Assembly (NCBI GenBank): GCA_964637845.1
Contig: CAZWXI010000005.1
Span: forward strand, 3,822 to 67,821
Origin: PGYU01 sp964637845
GTDB taxonomy: Bacteria > Bacteroidota > Ignavibacteria > Kapaibacteriales > UBA2268
Direction: 5' to 3'
DNA: 64,000 bases
Shown here: positions 25,533 to 34,549 of the stretch, piece after piece
Position numbering within the stretch: position 1 is the first letter of the stretch
How the letters are laid out: every line of letters starts with the position of its first letter
Notes under the pieces: model-generated
What the model saw: only the letters and a program-made list of their open reading frames with translations
Told to the model about the DNA's origin: nothing
Databases searched by the model: none
Made by a program: the position numbers and the translations under genes

Positions 25533-25561
25533 CAATTTATTCATTAGCAAAAGTGTAAATT

Positions 25562-26671
25562 ATGCCCGTTAATTGCGGAATTGTCGGTATGCCGAATGTC
25601 GGCAAAACGACCATATTCTCGGCTCTTACGTCAACCAAAGCCGAGACTTCTAACTACGCATTCAGTACGATTGACCCGAATTACGGTAGCGTTGATGTTC
25701 CCGATAAGCGTTTATTCAAGATTTCTGAACTTATCAAGCCGTTAAAAACACTCCCAACAACTGTTGAATTTGTTGATTTGGCAGGCCTTGTACGTGGTTC
25801 ATCAAAGGGTGAAGGTCTTGGGAATCAATTCTTGGCAAACATAAGGCAGGTTGGGGCAATTATACACGTGGTTCGTTGTTTCGATGATGAAAATATTCAC
25901 CATGTCGAAGGCAGCATTAATCCAATCCGCGACATTGAAACAATCGAAATCGAACTTGCTTTTGCAGATCTGGAATCAATTAACCGGAAAATTGAAAATT
26001 TAGCCAAACAACTTCGTTCAAATGATAGGATGATTGCCGAACGTGCCAAAATTCTCGAACCCGTATTGCAAAAAGTTTCAAACGAATTATTGGACGGCAT
26101 ACCCTTGCGCAAGATGGAACTTACCGATGAACAACTCTTTGCGATGAAGGACATGAATCTGATTACATTGAAACAGCAAATCTATTGCTGCAATGTCGAT
26201 GAGAAGTTCTTAGGTGCCGATAACGATTACGTAAAATCGGTAAAAGAATATGCAGTAAAGAATGGTTCAGATGTCATTGTCATCAGCGGTAAACTCGAAG
26301 CCGAAATTTCTGAGTTTGAAACAGAAGACGAAAGACGTGAATTTTTAGACTCAGCCGGACTGGATGAGTCAGGATTAGACCAATTAATCAGAGCAGCATA
26401 TCATTCACTTGATTTACAAACCTATTTTACAGCAGGCGAAAAAGAAGTTCGTGCATGGACGTTCAAACGCGGAATGAAAGCTCCTCAAGCCGCAGGTATT
26501 ATCCACAGTGATTTCGAAAGAGGCTTCATCAAAGCTGAAGTTTATCATTGTACGGATTTGTTCGAACTAAAAACTGAAGCTAAATTACGCGAATATGGCA
26601 AAATGCGACTTGAAGGTAAAGAATACATCGTAAAAGACGGAGATGTAATCCATTTCAGATTTAATGTCTAA
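25562..26671 (+). CDS. ychF: Redox-regulated ATPase YchF (Obg-like GTPase family)
   Basis: The 369-residue protein shows P-loop GMPNVGKTT at residues 8-16, the switch region with SNYAFSTIDPN, G3 FVDLAGLVRGSSKGEGLGNQFLANIR, a helical coiled-coil insert (~residues 130-200) and the C-terminal TGS domain (AWTFKRGMKAPQAAGIIHSDFERGFIKAEV). The family prefers ATP to GTP because the G4 NKxD motif is degenerate; here the equivalent position reads YCCNVDE. It binds ribosomes and is linked to oxidative stress responses. Its 3' end overlaps the convergent gene at 26668 by 4 bases. Confidence 0.97.
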   Translation: MPVNCGIVGMPNVGKTTIFSALTSTKAETSNYAFSTIDPNYGSVDVPDKRLFKISELIKPLKTLPTTVEFVDLAGLVRGSSKGEGLGNQFLANIRQVGAIIHVVRCFDDENIHHVEGSINPIRDIETIEIELAFADLESINRKIENLAKQLRSNDRMIAERAKILEPVLQKVSNELLDGIPLRKMELTDEQLFAMKDMNLITLKQQIYCCNVDEKFLGADNDYVKSVKEYAVKNGSDVIVISGKLEAEISEFETEDERREFLDSAGLDESGLDQLIRAAYHSLDLQTYFTAGEKEVRAWTFKRGMKAPQAAGIIHSDFERGFIKAEVYHCTDLFELKTEAKLREYGKMRLEGKEYIVKDGDVIHFRFNV

Positions 26672-27174
26672 AATCCATCGGTTATTACAATTTTTTCAGC
26701 GAGGGATCTGTTTGCCAACATCTGTAAAAGCTCATTTTTGAATGCGTCATACATTTCTCGTTGTTCATTGTCATCTGATTGACGAGTAATCGATATTGTA
26801 TGTTTCGATGTTCTGAACTTAATTGTCAGATATTCATTTACATTTTCAACGTGCTTTGTATTGCTAAACTTAACGTTTTCAATCGCGTCCCAAGCAAATT
26901 TGAATTCTTTATCTTTTTTGATATTACGCTCGTAGATACCGCTATCGTCCAAGACAAATTCAGAATCATAAATCAAAGCGTATTTGACAACTCCGAAATA
27001 AACAACCAGCACCACAGAAGCTATTATAAATACGGCTATCAGATAATCAATATCCTTGTAGGATTTGAGTATGAAAAAAGTCACAAACATTGCCGGAAGC
27101 ATTAAAATAAAAAAATATAACATCGAGCGAGTTATTTTTTTATAATCTGTAACAGCAAACCTATACTTAGGCAT
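26668..27174 (-). CDS. Two-helix membrane protein, unknown function (YcxB/PH-like)
   Basis: The 168-residue protein has two membrane helices (about residues 16-36 and 46-66) followed by a ~95-residue cytoplasmic beta-rich domain (LDDSGIYERNIKKDKEFKFAWDAIENVKFSN). The fold resembles YcxB-like/PH-like proteins, but I cannot assign a role. Although an ATG two codons earlier (27180) is possible, AGGA sits 6 bases before the ATG at 27174 and only 0-1 base before the other, so the later one is preferred. The gene stands alone. Confidence 0.65.
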   Translation of the reverse strand: MPKYRFAVTDYKKITRSMLYFFILMLPAMFVTFFILKSYKDIDYLIAVFIIASVVLVVYFGVVKYALIYDSEFVLDDSGIYERNIKKDKEFKFAWDAIENVKFSNTKHVENVNEYLTIKFRTSKHTISITRQSDDNEQREMYDAFKNELLQMLANRSLAEKIVITDGF

Positions 27175-27460
27175 ATTCATTCCTATAATTAACTTTATCC
27201 AATCTACAAAATAACAATTTTTGAATTAGAATAACAAATTTTAATTTACTACAAGTATTGCTACCTGTTTTTGCCATCAGGGTATAGTGGTTCTTGTAAA
27301 ACATTCAATCAACCAGACATAAAATTTACAAAATAATCCAATTGGGATTATCCTTCGTATTTCAAATGAACAAAATGAGCGTTTGTTGAAAAGTATTGTT
27401 TGATTTAATAAGTAAATGATTTAATTTTGTTTTGTTAAATTTTATTAGCGCCCGAATTTG
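27175..27460. other. Divergent intergenic region
   Basis: This ~285-base AT-rich gap separates the two-helix membrane protein gene from ppk2. It contains the ppk2 promoter (27399-27429) and no other motif or open frame that I can support. Confidence 0.5.
27422..27429 (+). promoter_or_regulatory. -33/-7 promoter of ppk2
   Basis: TAATTTTG (TAnnTTTG) at 27422-27429 is preceded by TTTG at 27399-27402 with a 19-base spacer, so both elements of the Bacteroidota consensus are present. The start codon follows 31 bases after the motif. Confidence 0.6.
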
Positions 27461-28270
27461 ATGAAAACAAGTAAATACTTAGTGAAACCCGGTTCAGAAG
27501 TTGATTTGCATAAAATTGATGCTGACGAACATCATTCATACTTAGGTTCGAAGGAAACTGCTTTAGCAGAGATTAAACTTCTAAATCTCGAACTCGACAA
27601 ACTCCAAAAAGTTCAGCATGCGGAAAAAAAGCATAAAATTCTGATTGTATTCCAAGGCATAGATGCAAGCGGCAAAGACGGAGCAATTCGAAACGTTTTC
27701 AATAGTGTCAACCCGAGCGGTGTTTACGTTGCCCATTTCGGAGCGCCAAGTAAGGATGAGTTATCGAGAGATTTTTTGTGGAGAATTCACTATAAAGTAC
27801 CTGCAAAAGGCGAAATGGTAATTTTCAATCGCAGCCACTACGAGGACGTTCTGATAGTTCGCGTCCAAAAATTAATGCCCAAATCTGTATGGCAGAAGAG
27901 ATTCAAGCACATTAACGATTTCGAAGAAATGCTGGCAGATGAGGGAACAACAATATACAAATTTTATTTACACATCAGCAATGAAGAGCAGCGCAGACGA
28001 CTCCAATCACGCATTAATAATCCCGATAAACATTGGAAAATTGACCCTAACGATTTCAAAGATAGAGATCAGTGGAATGATTACATCGAGGCATATAATG
28101 ATGTTTTAATTAAAACCTCTACTAAGTGGGCACCTTGGTATGTGATACCGTCAAATAAGAAATGGTATCGCGATTTGTTGATTTCTAATATTCTTGTTTC
28201 AGAATTATCGGAACTTAAAATGAAATACCCTCTGCCAAAAGACGATTACAAGGGTTTGATAATTAAATAA
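27461..28270 (+). CDS. ppk2: Polyphosphate kinase 2 family protein
   Basis: The 269-residue single-domain PPK2 protein transfers phosphate between polyphosphate and nucleoside di- or monophosphates. Walker A-like FQGIDASGKDGAI, lid-region and Walker B features NRSHYEDVLIVRV, and YKFYLHISNEEQRRRLQSR and KWAPWYVIPSNKKWYRDL are all family hallmarks. The direction (AMP or ADP as acceptor) cannot be read from the sequence. A TTG codon at 27458 precedes the ATG at 27461; the ATG is preferred. Its 3' end overlaps the convergent DUF4286 gene by 8 bases. Confidence 0.95.
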   Translation: MKTSKYLVKPGSEVDLHKIDADEHHSYLGSKETALAEIKLLNLELDKLQKVQHAEKKHKILIVFQGIDASGKDGAIRNVFNSVNPSGVYVAHFGAPSKDELSRDFLWRIHYKVPAKGEMVIFNRSHYEDVLIVRVQKLMPKSVWQKRFKHINDFEEMLADEGTTIYKFYLHISNEEQRRRLQSRINNPDKHWKIDPNDFKDRDQWNDYIEAYNDVLIKTSTKWAPWYVIPSNKKWYRDLLISNILVSELSELKMKYPLPKDDYKGLIIK

Positions 28271-28577
28271 TCATAAATTCTCTAATATATGACACTGTCC
28301 TCTGGGCTTCAACCTGTTCACCGAATAGTTGATTATGTTCAGCCCTCAAATCCGAGGCGAAATTCTTGATGTATCGCTCATAATCAGATTTTGACTCAAA
28401 GAAGTACCTTGCCCGGAATTGATTACTTTCGTTACCATCTGATTCTACTTCTTCAAACTCAGCTTTCATGAAGCATCCTGTTTTCAGAACATCATTGATA
28501 TGTTTTTCAAGCATATATTTTCGCCACTCGGATGCTATTTCCAACTTAACTGCCACACTAACCGTAAAAACAAACAT
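28263..28577 (-). CDS. DUF4286 family protein
   Basis: The 104-residue protein matches DUF4286, small Bacteroidota proteins of unknown function with an alpha/beta ferredoxin-like (ABM-type) pattern: MFVFTVSVAVKLEIASEW, then HINDVLKTGCFMKAEFEEV, a strand with RARYFFESKSDYERYI and the SDLRAEHNQLFG segment. A longer frame exists upstream, but AAGGAG lies 8 bases before the ATG at 28577, and this start falls 2 bases after the glnS stop. It is therefore translated from the glnS transcript. Its link to GlnRS is unknown. Confidence 0.85.
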   Translation of the reverse strand: MFVFTVSVAVKLEIASEWRKYMLEKHINDVLKTGCFMKAEFEEVESDGNESNQFRARYFFESKSDYERYIKNFASDLRAEHNQLFGEQVEAQRTVSYIREFMII

Positions 28578-28579
28578 AC

Positions 28580-30283
28580 CTAATTCTCCTTCGACTGAAC
28601 TTTTGTCCAAGTATCCCTGAGACTGACTATACGATTAAAAACGGGAATATCTGCTGTTGATAATTTCGAATCGACACAAAAATATCCGATCCTTTCGAAT
28701 TGATATCTTTCACTTGCATCAGCATCTTTCAACGAAGTCTCCAACTTACAATTTGACATGACTTTCAATGAATCAGGGTTCAAATAATTGGTGAATTCTT
28801 TGCCGTCCTCAACCGAGTTCGGATTTTCTTTCGCAAATAGATGTTCGTAAAGTCTAACTTCGGCATTGATGCAATTATTTGCAGAAACCCAATGAAGTGT
28901 AGCTTTGACTTTTCGAGTATCAATACCGCTTCCGCTTTTAGTGTCTGGATAATAGACACATTGAAGCTCAGTTATATTTCCTATCTCATCTTTGATAACA
29001 GTTTCGCATTTGATTATGTATGCATAACGAAGTCTAACTTCACTTCCGGGTGATAATCTAAAGAATTTTCGGGGTGGGTCTTCCATAAAATCGTCTCGTT
29101 CAATATATAATTCCTTCGTAAAAGCCACTTTACGAGTACCCATACTTTCATCTTCGGGATTATTTATCGCATCAATGTATTCTAATTCGTCCTCAGGGAA
29201 ATTAGTTATAACAATTTTTATCGGATTTAGAACAGCCATTACTCTTTTAGCAGTGCTATTAAGGTGTTTACGAAGCGAATATTCAAGCATCGCAACATCA
29301 ACCACGCTATCTGCTTTAGCAACACCTACCATTTCTACAAAAGTTCTTATTGATTCGGGCGTATAGCCGCGTCTTCTGAAACCTGCAATGGTAGGCATTC
29401 GTGGGTCATCCCAACCATCAACCCAACTTTCCTCGACAAGTTTTAATAATTTACGCTTACTCAAAACCGTATAATTAAGATTTAATCTTGCAAACTCAAT
29501 TTGTTGGGGTCTGTATAAATCTAATTCTATTAAGAACCAATCATACAAGGGGCGGTTGTTCTCAAACTCCAGGGTACATAGCGAATGAGTAATGTATTCT
29601 ATTGAATCTGATATACAGTGAGTAAAATCATACATAGGATAAATACACCACTGAGTTCCCGTGCGGTGATGATGTTCGCGTTTGATTCGATAAATAATAG
29701 GGTCTCGCATGTTTATATTGGGCGATGCCATATCAATCTTTGCTCTTAAAACCATTGCTCCATCTGGGAACTCACCGTTTTTCATTCGGCGGAATAAATC
29801 AAGGTTTTCATCAATAGGTCTTTCGCGATAGGGGCTGTTTATGCCGGGTTCTGTCAATGTACCTCTAAACTCTCTCATTTGCTCTTGTGTTAATTCACAT
29901 ACGAAAGCTTTACCCTTAAGAATAAGTTGTTCAGCTAATTCATACAATCGCTCAAAATAATCAGAGGCAAAGTATTCTCTGTCTTCCCAATCGAACCCGA
30001 GCCAACGGACGTCTTCTTTGATTGCATCAACATATTCTACATCTTCTTTTGTGGGATTAGTATCATCGAAACGCAGATTGCACAATCCGTTATATTCCTT
30101 TGCCAGTCCAAAATTCAAGCAAATGGACTTTGCATGCCCTATATGCAAATATCCGTTTGGCTCTGGAGGAAATCGAGTATGTACCCTGCCTTCATATTTA
30201 TTGGTTTTTAAATCGTCGTTGATTATTGCTTTTATGAAGTTCGATGCACTTTTAGGTGCTTCCGATGTATTTAGTTCGCCCAT
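28580..30283 (-). CDS. glnS: Glutaminyl-tRNA synthetase
   Basis: The 567-residue class I synthetase charges tRNA-Gln directly. HIGH motif LHIGH is at residues 46-50, preceded by RFPPEPNGY; the KMSKS equivalent reads VLSKRKL. GlnRS-specific segments include the FRRMKNGEFPDGAMVLRAKIDMASPN stretch and TQWCIYPMYDFTHCISDSIE, both typical of the GlnRS/GluRS catalytic core with GlnRS length. The C-terminal anticodon-binding beta-barrels include LSPGSEVRLRYAYII and the ATLHWVSANNCINAEVRLYEHLF segment. The gene's last codons carry the ribosome site of DUF4286. Confidence 0.97.
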   Translation of the reverse strand: MGELNTSEAPKSASNFIKAIINDDLKTNKYEGRVHTRFPPEPNGYLHIGHAKSICLNFGLAKEYNGLCNLRFDDTNPTKEDVEYVDAIKEDVRWLGFDWEDREYFASDYFERLYELAEQLILKGKAFVCELTQEQMREFRGTLTEPGINSPYRERPIDENLDLFRRMKNGEFPDGAMVLRAKIDMASPNINMRDPIIYRIKREHHHRTGTQWCIYPMYDFTHCISDSIEYITHSLCTLEFENNRPLYDWFLIELDLYRPQQIEFARLNLNYTVLSKRKLLKLVEESWVDGWDDPRMPTIAGFRRRGYTPESIRTFVEMVGVAKADSVVDVAMLEYSLRKHLNSTAKRVMAVLNPIKIVITNFPEDELEYIDAINNPEDESMGTRKVAFTKELYIERDDFMEDPPRKFFRLSPGSEVRLRYAYIIKCETVIKDEIGNITELQCVYYPDTKSGSGIDTRKVKATLHWVSANNCINAEVRLYEHLFAKENPNSVEDGKEFTNYLNPDSLKVMSNCKLETSLKDADASERYQFERIGYFCVDSKLSTADIPVFNRIVSLRDTWTKVQSKEN

Positions 30284-30412
30284 CTTCTGAATAAATTATT
30301 TTAAAAATAAAAATAGTAATAAAATTACTCTAATATTAAATTGACGAATGAATTCAAGGAAATTTGTTAATAATTTATCAAATAATTTCAATATATTGCA
30401 TATATATACTTA

Positions 30413-31639
30413 ATGAAAGTGAAACTTGTAAGACTAAATTTCGAAAATAGCGAAGAAGCCAAGATACCTACTGTCAGTGAACTGACAGCAAGAATACGCT
30501 CTGTATTAGAGAACGATTTTGCTTTTATCTCCGTAACTGGTGAATTGTCTAATGTAACTCTGCATTCATCAGGGCATAGATACTTTTCACTTAAAGATGA
30601 AGGCGCACAGATTGCATGTGTAATGTGGCGTGGGAAGCATTTGTCCTTTCAACCTAAAGATGGTTTGAAAGTAAAACTGACCGGCAAACTAACCATATAT
30701 CCGCCTCAGGGTAAATATCAAATTGATGTCAATTCAATGCTCCCCATAGGCGAAGGAGATTTGTATCTTGCCTTTATGGCTCTCAAAACCCAACTCGAAT
30801 CTGAAGGGTATTTCGATTTTCAGAGAAAGCGTCCACTACCCTATTCAATTATGAGAGTTGGTGTATCAACTTCTCCAACTGGCGCCGCTGTTCAAGACAT
30901 CCTTTCTACAATTTCTCGGAGATTTCCTCTCGTCACTGTTTATTTCAGACCAACATTAGTTCAAGGTGAAGGCTCTGCTGCCGATATTGCAAAAGCAATA
31001 AAGGAGTTAAACAAAATGTCCGTTGACGTCATAATTATTACCCGTGGTGGTGGTTCTATCGAAGATCTTTGGGCTTACAACGAACGCATAGTTGCCGATG
31101 CGATTTTCAACTCTAAAACGCCAATTATTTCCGCAGTCGGACATGAAACCGATTTTACCATTGCTGATTTTGTTGCTGATGTAAGAGCCGCTACACCGAC
31201 GGCGTCTGCTGAATTAATAACTCCAAATACGGTTGAAGACTACTTTTATCATTTGGATTTATCAACCGATAAAATGACAAAATCAGTAACCAACGTGATT
31301 AACGCTACGAAATCTCTCATTTCAAAAGATTTTGCTTTGAAGGCTACGAGACGCATTACTGAAAAACTAAAAACATACGATGGGGTTTTGAATCAGAAAA
31401 AGCAACTGCTACAAACTGCTATTACCTCGAAATTTAAATTGATTAACTTGGAATTGAATACTCTTAGCTCCGTAATCAGAGCTAATGACCCAAAATCGCC
31501 ACTGAATAAAGGATACGCCTTATTGCAATATAACGGTAAATATATTAATAATGACACTACACTAAATCAATTTACAAATATTGACATTCTCAGGAAAAAC
31601 GAAAAAATAAATGTTTCCATAAATCAAAAGAAAGATTAA
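30413..31639 (+). CDS. xseA: Exodeoxyribonuclease VII large subunit
   Basis: The 408-residue protein has an N-terminal OB domain (VTGELSNVTLHSSGHRYFSLKDEGAQIACVMW, typical of XseA) and the catalytic core with TSPTGAAVQDILSTISRRFP, IIITRGGGSIEDLWAYNE and SAVGHETDFTIADFVADVRAATPTASAEL. A helical XseB-binding region follows. It degrades single-stranded DNA to oligonucleotides in mismatch repair and damage processing. It is about 30-40 residues shorter than the Escherichia coli protein, mostly at the C-terminal end. xseB follows 3 bases later, so the two are one operon. Confidence 0.97.
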   Translation: MKVKLVRLNFENSEEAKIPTVSELTARIRSVLENDFAFISVTGELSNVTLHSSGHRYFSLKDEGAQIACVMWRGKHLSFQPKDGLKVKLTGKLTIYPPQGKYQIDVNSMLPIGEGDLYLAFMALKTQLESEGYFDFQRKRPLPYSIMRVGVSTSPTGAAVQDILSTISRRFPLVTVYFRPTLVQGEGSAADIAKAIKELNKMSVDVIIITRGGGSIEDLWAYNERIVADAIFNSKTPIISAVGHETDFTIADFVADVRAATPTASAELITPNTVEDYFYHLDLSTDKMTKSVTNVINATKSLISKDFALKATRRITEKLKTYDGVLNQKKQLLQTAITSKFKLINLELNTLSSVIRANDPKSPLNKGYALLQYNGKYINNDTTLNQFTNIDILRKNEKINVSINQKKD

Positions 31640-31642
31640 GAA

Positions 31643-31837
31643 ATGATATTTGAAGAAAAAATAAAACGAATTGACCAAATTGCAGGTTTGCTCGATGAGG
31701 GCAATTTATCGCTTGACGAAATGACAAATCTCTACGAAGAAGGACTTAAACTCGCTGCCGAATGTAGAGAATACATTGAAAAAGCCGAGTTGAAAATTAT
31801 AGATATAACAAATAAATACAGCGAGCCAAATTCTTAG
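31643..31837 (+). CDS. xseB: Exodeoxyribonuclease VII small subunit
   Basis: The 64-residue helical protein matches XseB: FEEKIKRIDQIAGLLDEGNLSLDEMTNLYEEGLKLAAECREYIEKAELKI, with the usual LE-G-L-LDE spacing. It binds the XseA helices to form the ExoVII filament-like complex. It starts 3 bases after xseA and ends 9 bases before the convergent helicase gene. Confidence 0.95.
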   Translation: MIFEEKIKRIDQIAGLLDEGNLSLDEMTNLYEEGLKLAAECREYIEKAELKIIDITNKYSEPNS

Positions 31838-31846
31838 GTCAAAGTA

Positions 31847-33418
31847 TCAACTTGCTTTTTCAACTATTGATTTTTTGCCGAATCTTTCTTTTTTGAAAGC
31901 CCTGAGTATGAACTCTGCTTCCCTAAAAGGAACCGTTATGAATGAGTATGTATCATAAATTTCAATGTTGCTTATCTTAGCTTCGCGTGTTTTAGCTTTT
32001 TGGACTATAAAGTCAACTACAGAACGTTTAGTCATCCCGTCTTTCTTACCTTTAGCAATGAAAAGTTTAGTCGCCTCTTTAATTGAAGGTTTTGCATCAT
32101 CAATTTCTTTAAAAGTTGTAATATCTAAATCGTCATGAAATGTATATTTTAGTAATGCAGCAAGAGCGCTCTCGGGTTCAACGGTAGCGAGTATTTTGTT
32201 CGCCAAAGATTTGTAGATTTTTTCGATTTTTTCATTTGCTCTAAGCTCAACTTCATCTATAATCCATTTTTTCTTCATTTCAATTATTTCGCTTATACCG
32301 GGTATTTTACCTTTTCGTATATCTGTTTTCGAATGTTTTTGAATCAGCATAAGGTTCCGTAGTTCACGTCTTGTGACAAATGTTATAGCTGTGCCTTCGT
32401 TGCCCGCTCTGCCGGTTCTGCCGACTCTGTGGACGTAAGATTCAGGGTCTTGTGGCAACGAATAATTTATCACGTGCGTTAAATTGTTTATGTCAATGCC
32501 TCGAGCCGCAACATCTGTTGCAATAAGTATATTGACTTTCTTACTTTTCAATTGCGATAAAACCTTTTCTCTTTGCGATTGTGAAATATCCCCGTGTATT
32601 GCCTCTGCTTGATAACCTCTGTCGTTCAATCTGTTTGTAACCCTATCTACGTCTACTTTTGTCCTGCAAAAGACAAGCCCGTAGAAATCAATTTCATAAT
32701 CGATAATTCTGCAAAGTGCTTCTAATTTGTCGGCTTCTTCGACCTCAAAATAAATTTGGTCAGTCAGGATCGTTGTCAATTGGTTACTTTCAATTTTGAT
32801 GGTTTTGAATTCGCTCATATATTTATGTGCAAGCGACATGATTTCTTTTGGCATAGTAGCGCAAAACATGTAAGTCCTTTTTTGAGAATTCGTTGTCTTC
32901 ATGATAAATTCAACATCTTCTACAAATCCCATGTTTAACATCTCGTCAGCTTCATCCAGCACTAAATAAGAAATATCCTTGAGATTGAGATTTTTCCTTT
33001 TTATTAGGTCTATAACTCTTCCGGGAGTGCCAACGATAATATCAACTCCGGTAGTTAACTTGCCGATTTGCTTGTCAATGGATTGTCCGCCATAAATCGG
33101 TAATATAGTCAGCTTTTTTTGCCCCCTGAAGGAATTCAATTCTTCTGAAATTTGAATTGCAAGTTCGCGGGTTGGAGCCAAAATAATTATTTGAATTTGT
33201 CCCGTGGATCCATCGACTAAATCAAGCAAGGGCAAACCAAATGCCGCTGTTTTACCCGTACCTGTTTGAGCTTGACCCACTAAGTCGAATTCGCTTTCTA
33301 AGATTATCGGAATTGTCTTTTCTTGAATTGGGGTCGGGATTTCGAATCCTCTTTTTCTGAGAGATTGCAAAATGTTATTCGACAAACCTAAATTGTCGAA
33401 AGATATTGTTTTGTTCAT
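31847..33418 (-). CDS. deaD: DEAD-box RNA helicase (DeaD/CsdA-like)
   Basis: The 523-residue protein has all core helicase motifs in order: Q-motif PTPIQEKTIP, AQTGTGKTAAFGLP, PTRELAIQI, GTPGRVIDL, DEADEMLNMGF, motif III as CAT (FCATMPKEI), HGDISQSQREKV, TDVAARGIDI and HRVGRTGRAGNEG. A DbpA-type RNA-binding RRM lies at the C-terminus (~residues 440-515, RSVVDFIVQKAKTR), which suggests a role in 50S assembly or cold-stress RNA remodelling. Motif III is usually SAT; the Ser-to-Cys change here is unusual. Gene alone, convergent with xseB. Confidence 0.93.
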   Translation of the reverse strand: MNKTISFDNLGLSNNILQSLRKRGFEIPTPIQEKTIPIILESEFDLVGQAQTGTGKTAAFGLPLLDLVDGSTGQIQIIILAPTRELAIQISEELNSFRGQKKLTILPIYGGQSIDKQIGKLTTGVDIIVGTPGRVIDLIKRKNLNLKDISYLVLDEADEMLNMGFVEDVEFIMKTTNSQKRTYMFCATMPKEIMSLAHKYMSEFKTIKIESNQLTTILTDQIYFEVEEADKLEALCRIIDYEIDFYGLVFCRTKVDVDRVTNRLNDRGYQAEAIHGDISQSQREKVLSQLKSKKVNILIATDVAARGIDINNLTHVINYSLPQDPESYVHRVGRTGRAGNEGTAITFVTRRELRNLMLIQKHSKTDIRKGKIPGISEIIEMKKKWIIDEVELRANEKIEKIYKSLANKILATVEPESALAALLKYTFHDDLDITTFKEIDDAKPSIKEATKLFIAKGKKDGMTKRSVVDFIVQKAKTREAKISNIEIYDTYSFITVPFREAEFILRAFKKERFGKKSIVEKAS

Positions 33419-33532
33419 TTTACTTACATAAAAATGTGATTCACAAGATTTTTTGTTTAATACAATAGAAAAGAGACGATACTAAAAATAGTTATTGCAA
33501 TATTAAATTGTATTACTGATATTATTTTATTG

Positions 33533-33540
33533 TAATTTTG
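33533..33540 (+). promoter_or_regulatory. -7 promoter element placed for a leaderless start
   Basis: TAATTTTG matches TAnnTTTG and ends only 7 bases before the ATG at 33548. A TTG lies at 33508-33510, 22 bases upstream. The expected transcription start is within a few bases of the ATG and there is no ribosome site. Confidence 0.55.
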
Positions 33541-33547
33541 TAAACCT

Positions 33548-34549
33548 ATGATGAATTCTCAAATTAAAAATATAATCAAATATATAGTTGGCATTATAAT
33601 ACTTTTTGCTTGCATATATTTTACTTCAAAGCAAGTAAATATCGGGGAAGTGACTACCGTTTTGAAGCAGATATATATATTTCCCGTACTTTTAAGCATT
33701 CCTTTCATTTTGCTATCAAATCTAATCCGGGCTTATCGTTGGAAGATATTATTGCGTGTTATAAAACCAGAAATCAAAGTAAATAATATTCTCGGTTCGA
33801 TTATGGTCGGACATCTACTTAACTCTTTTTCAATTAAATTCGGTGAAATCGCTCGCCCGTTAGTGTTAGCCGAGCATGAAAAAATTTCTAAAACCTCTGT
33901 TCTTGCATCAGTTGTTATCGAGGGGCTAGCAGACTTTTTATTCTTAATTTTGTCGCTTGCGATTTGTTTAATTTTTATGACTAATGAAATTTCGACCGCA
34001 TTGAATATTGATTTGGCCAAGTTTGATATTAACTTTATTGTTTATTTTGCGCTTTTAGCCCTGTTTTTGATTTTGCTTTTCGTTTTCAGAAAAGAAATAC
34101 GGGAGTACTTTTCAGAAATACTACCCGAAAAACTTAGAAACAATTGTGAACGGAAAATTGAACTTTTCAAAATAGGAATGGCGTCAGTCAAGGATTCAAA
34201 ATCAATTTTTCTTATATCAATATATACGCTGCTTCTATGGTTTGCTTATGCAATAGTAATGTATATTTTATTTTGGTCTTTTGATTTTCAAATCGAGCAA
34301 ACGATGACAATTTATGATGCATTGATTATTGTAATTTTTGCTGGCATTGCGACTGCCCTTGGCTTCACTCCTGCATCAGTTGGGGTATATCATCTAATAG
34401 TTGCTTCAATAATTATTTCTCTCTTTTCAATTGAAAGCTCTCAATCTTATGCTTATACAACATTGACTCACTTTATGAATTTGCTTGTACAATCTGCTTT
34501 CGGTATCTATTCTTACGTCCGTTTCAGTATAAATTTACGTACGAAATAA
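33548..34549 (+). CDS. LPG-synthase transmembrane-domain protein (second paralogue)
   Basis: The 333-residue protein has about eight membrane helices and aligns by eye with the protein from 8387: NLIRAYRWKILL, GSIMVGHLLNSFSIKFGEIARPLV and late GFTPASVGVYHLIVASI. The Glu-Arg pair of the paralogue (VERVID) is replaced by EG here (IEGLAD), so the two may differ in substrate. No catalytic transferase domain is present. Two ATGs are consecutive at 33548 and 33551. The promoter motif directly upstream implies a leaderless or near-leaderless message. Confidence 0.78.
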   Translation: MMNSQIKNIIKYIVGIIILFACIYFTSKQVNIGEVTTVLKQIYIFPVLLSIPFILLSNLIRAYRWKILLRVIKPEIKVNNILGSIMVGHLLNSFSIKFGEIARPLVLAEHEKISKTSVLASVVIEGLADFLFLILSLAICLIFMTNEISTALNIDLAKFDINFIVYFALLALFLILLFVFRKEIREYFSEILPEKLRNNCERKIELFKIGMASVKDSKSIFLISIYTLLLWFAYAIVMYILFWSFDFQIEQTMTIYDALIIVIFAGIATALGFTPASVGVYHLIVASIIISLFSIESSQSYAYTTLTHFMNLLVQSAFGIYSYVRFSINLRTK

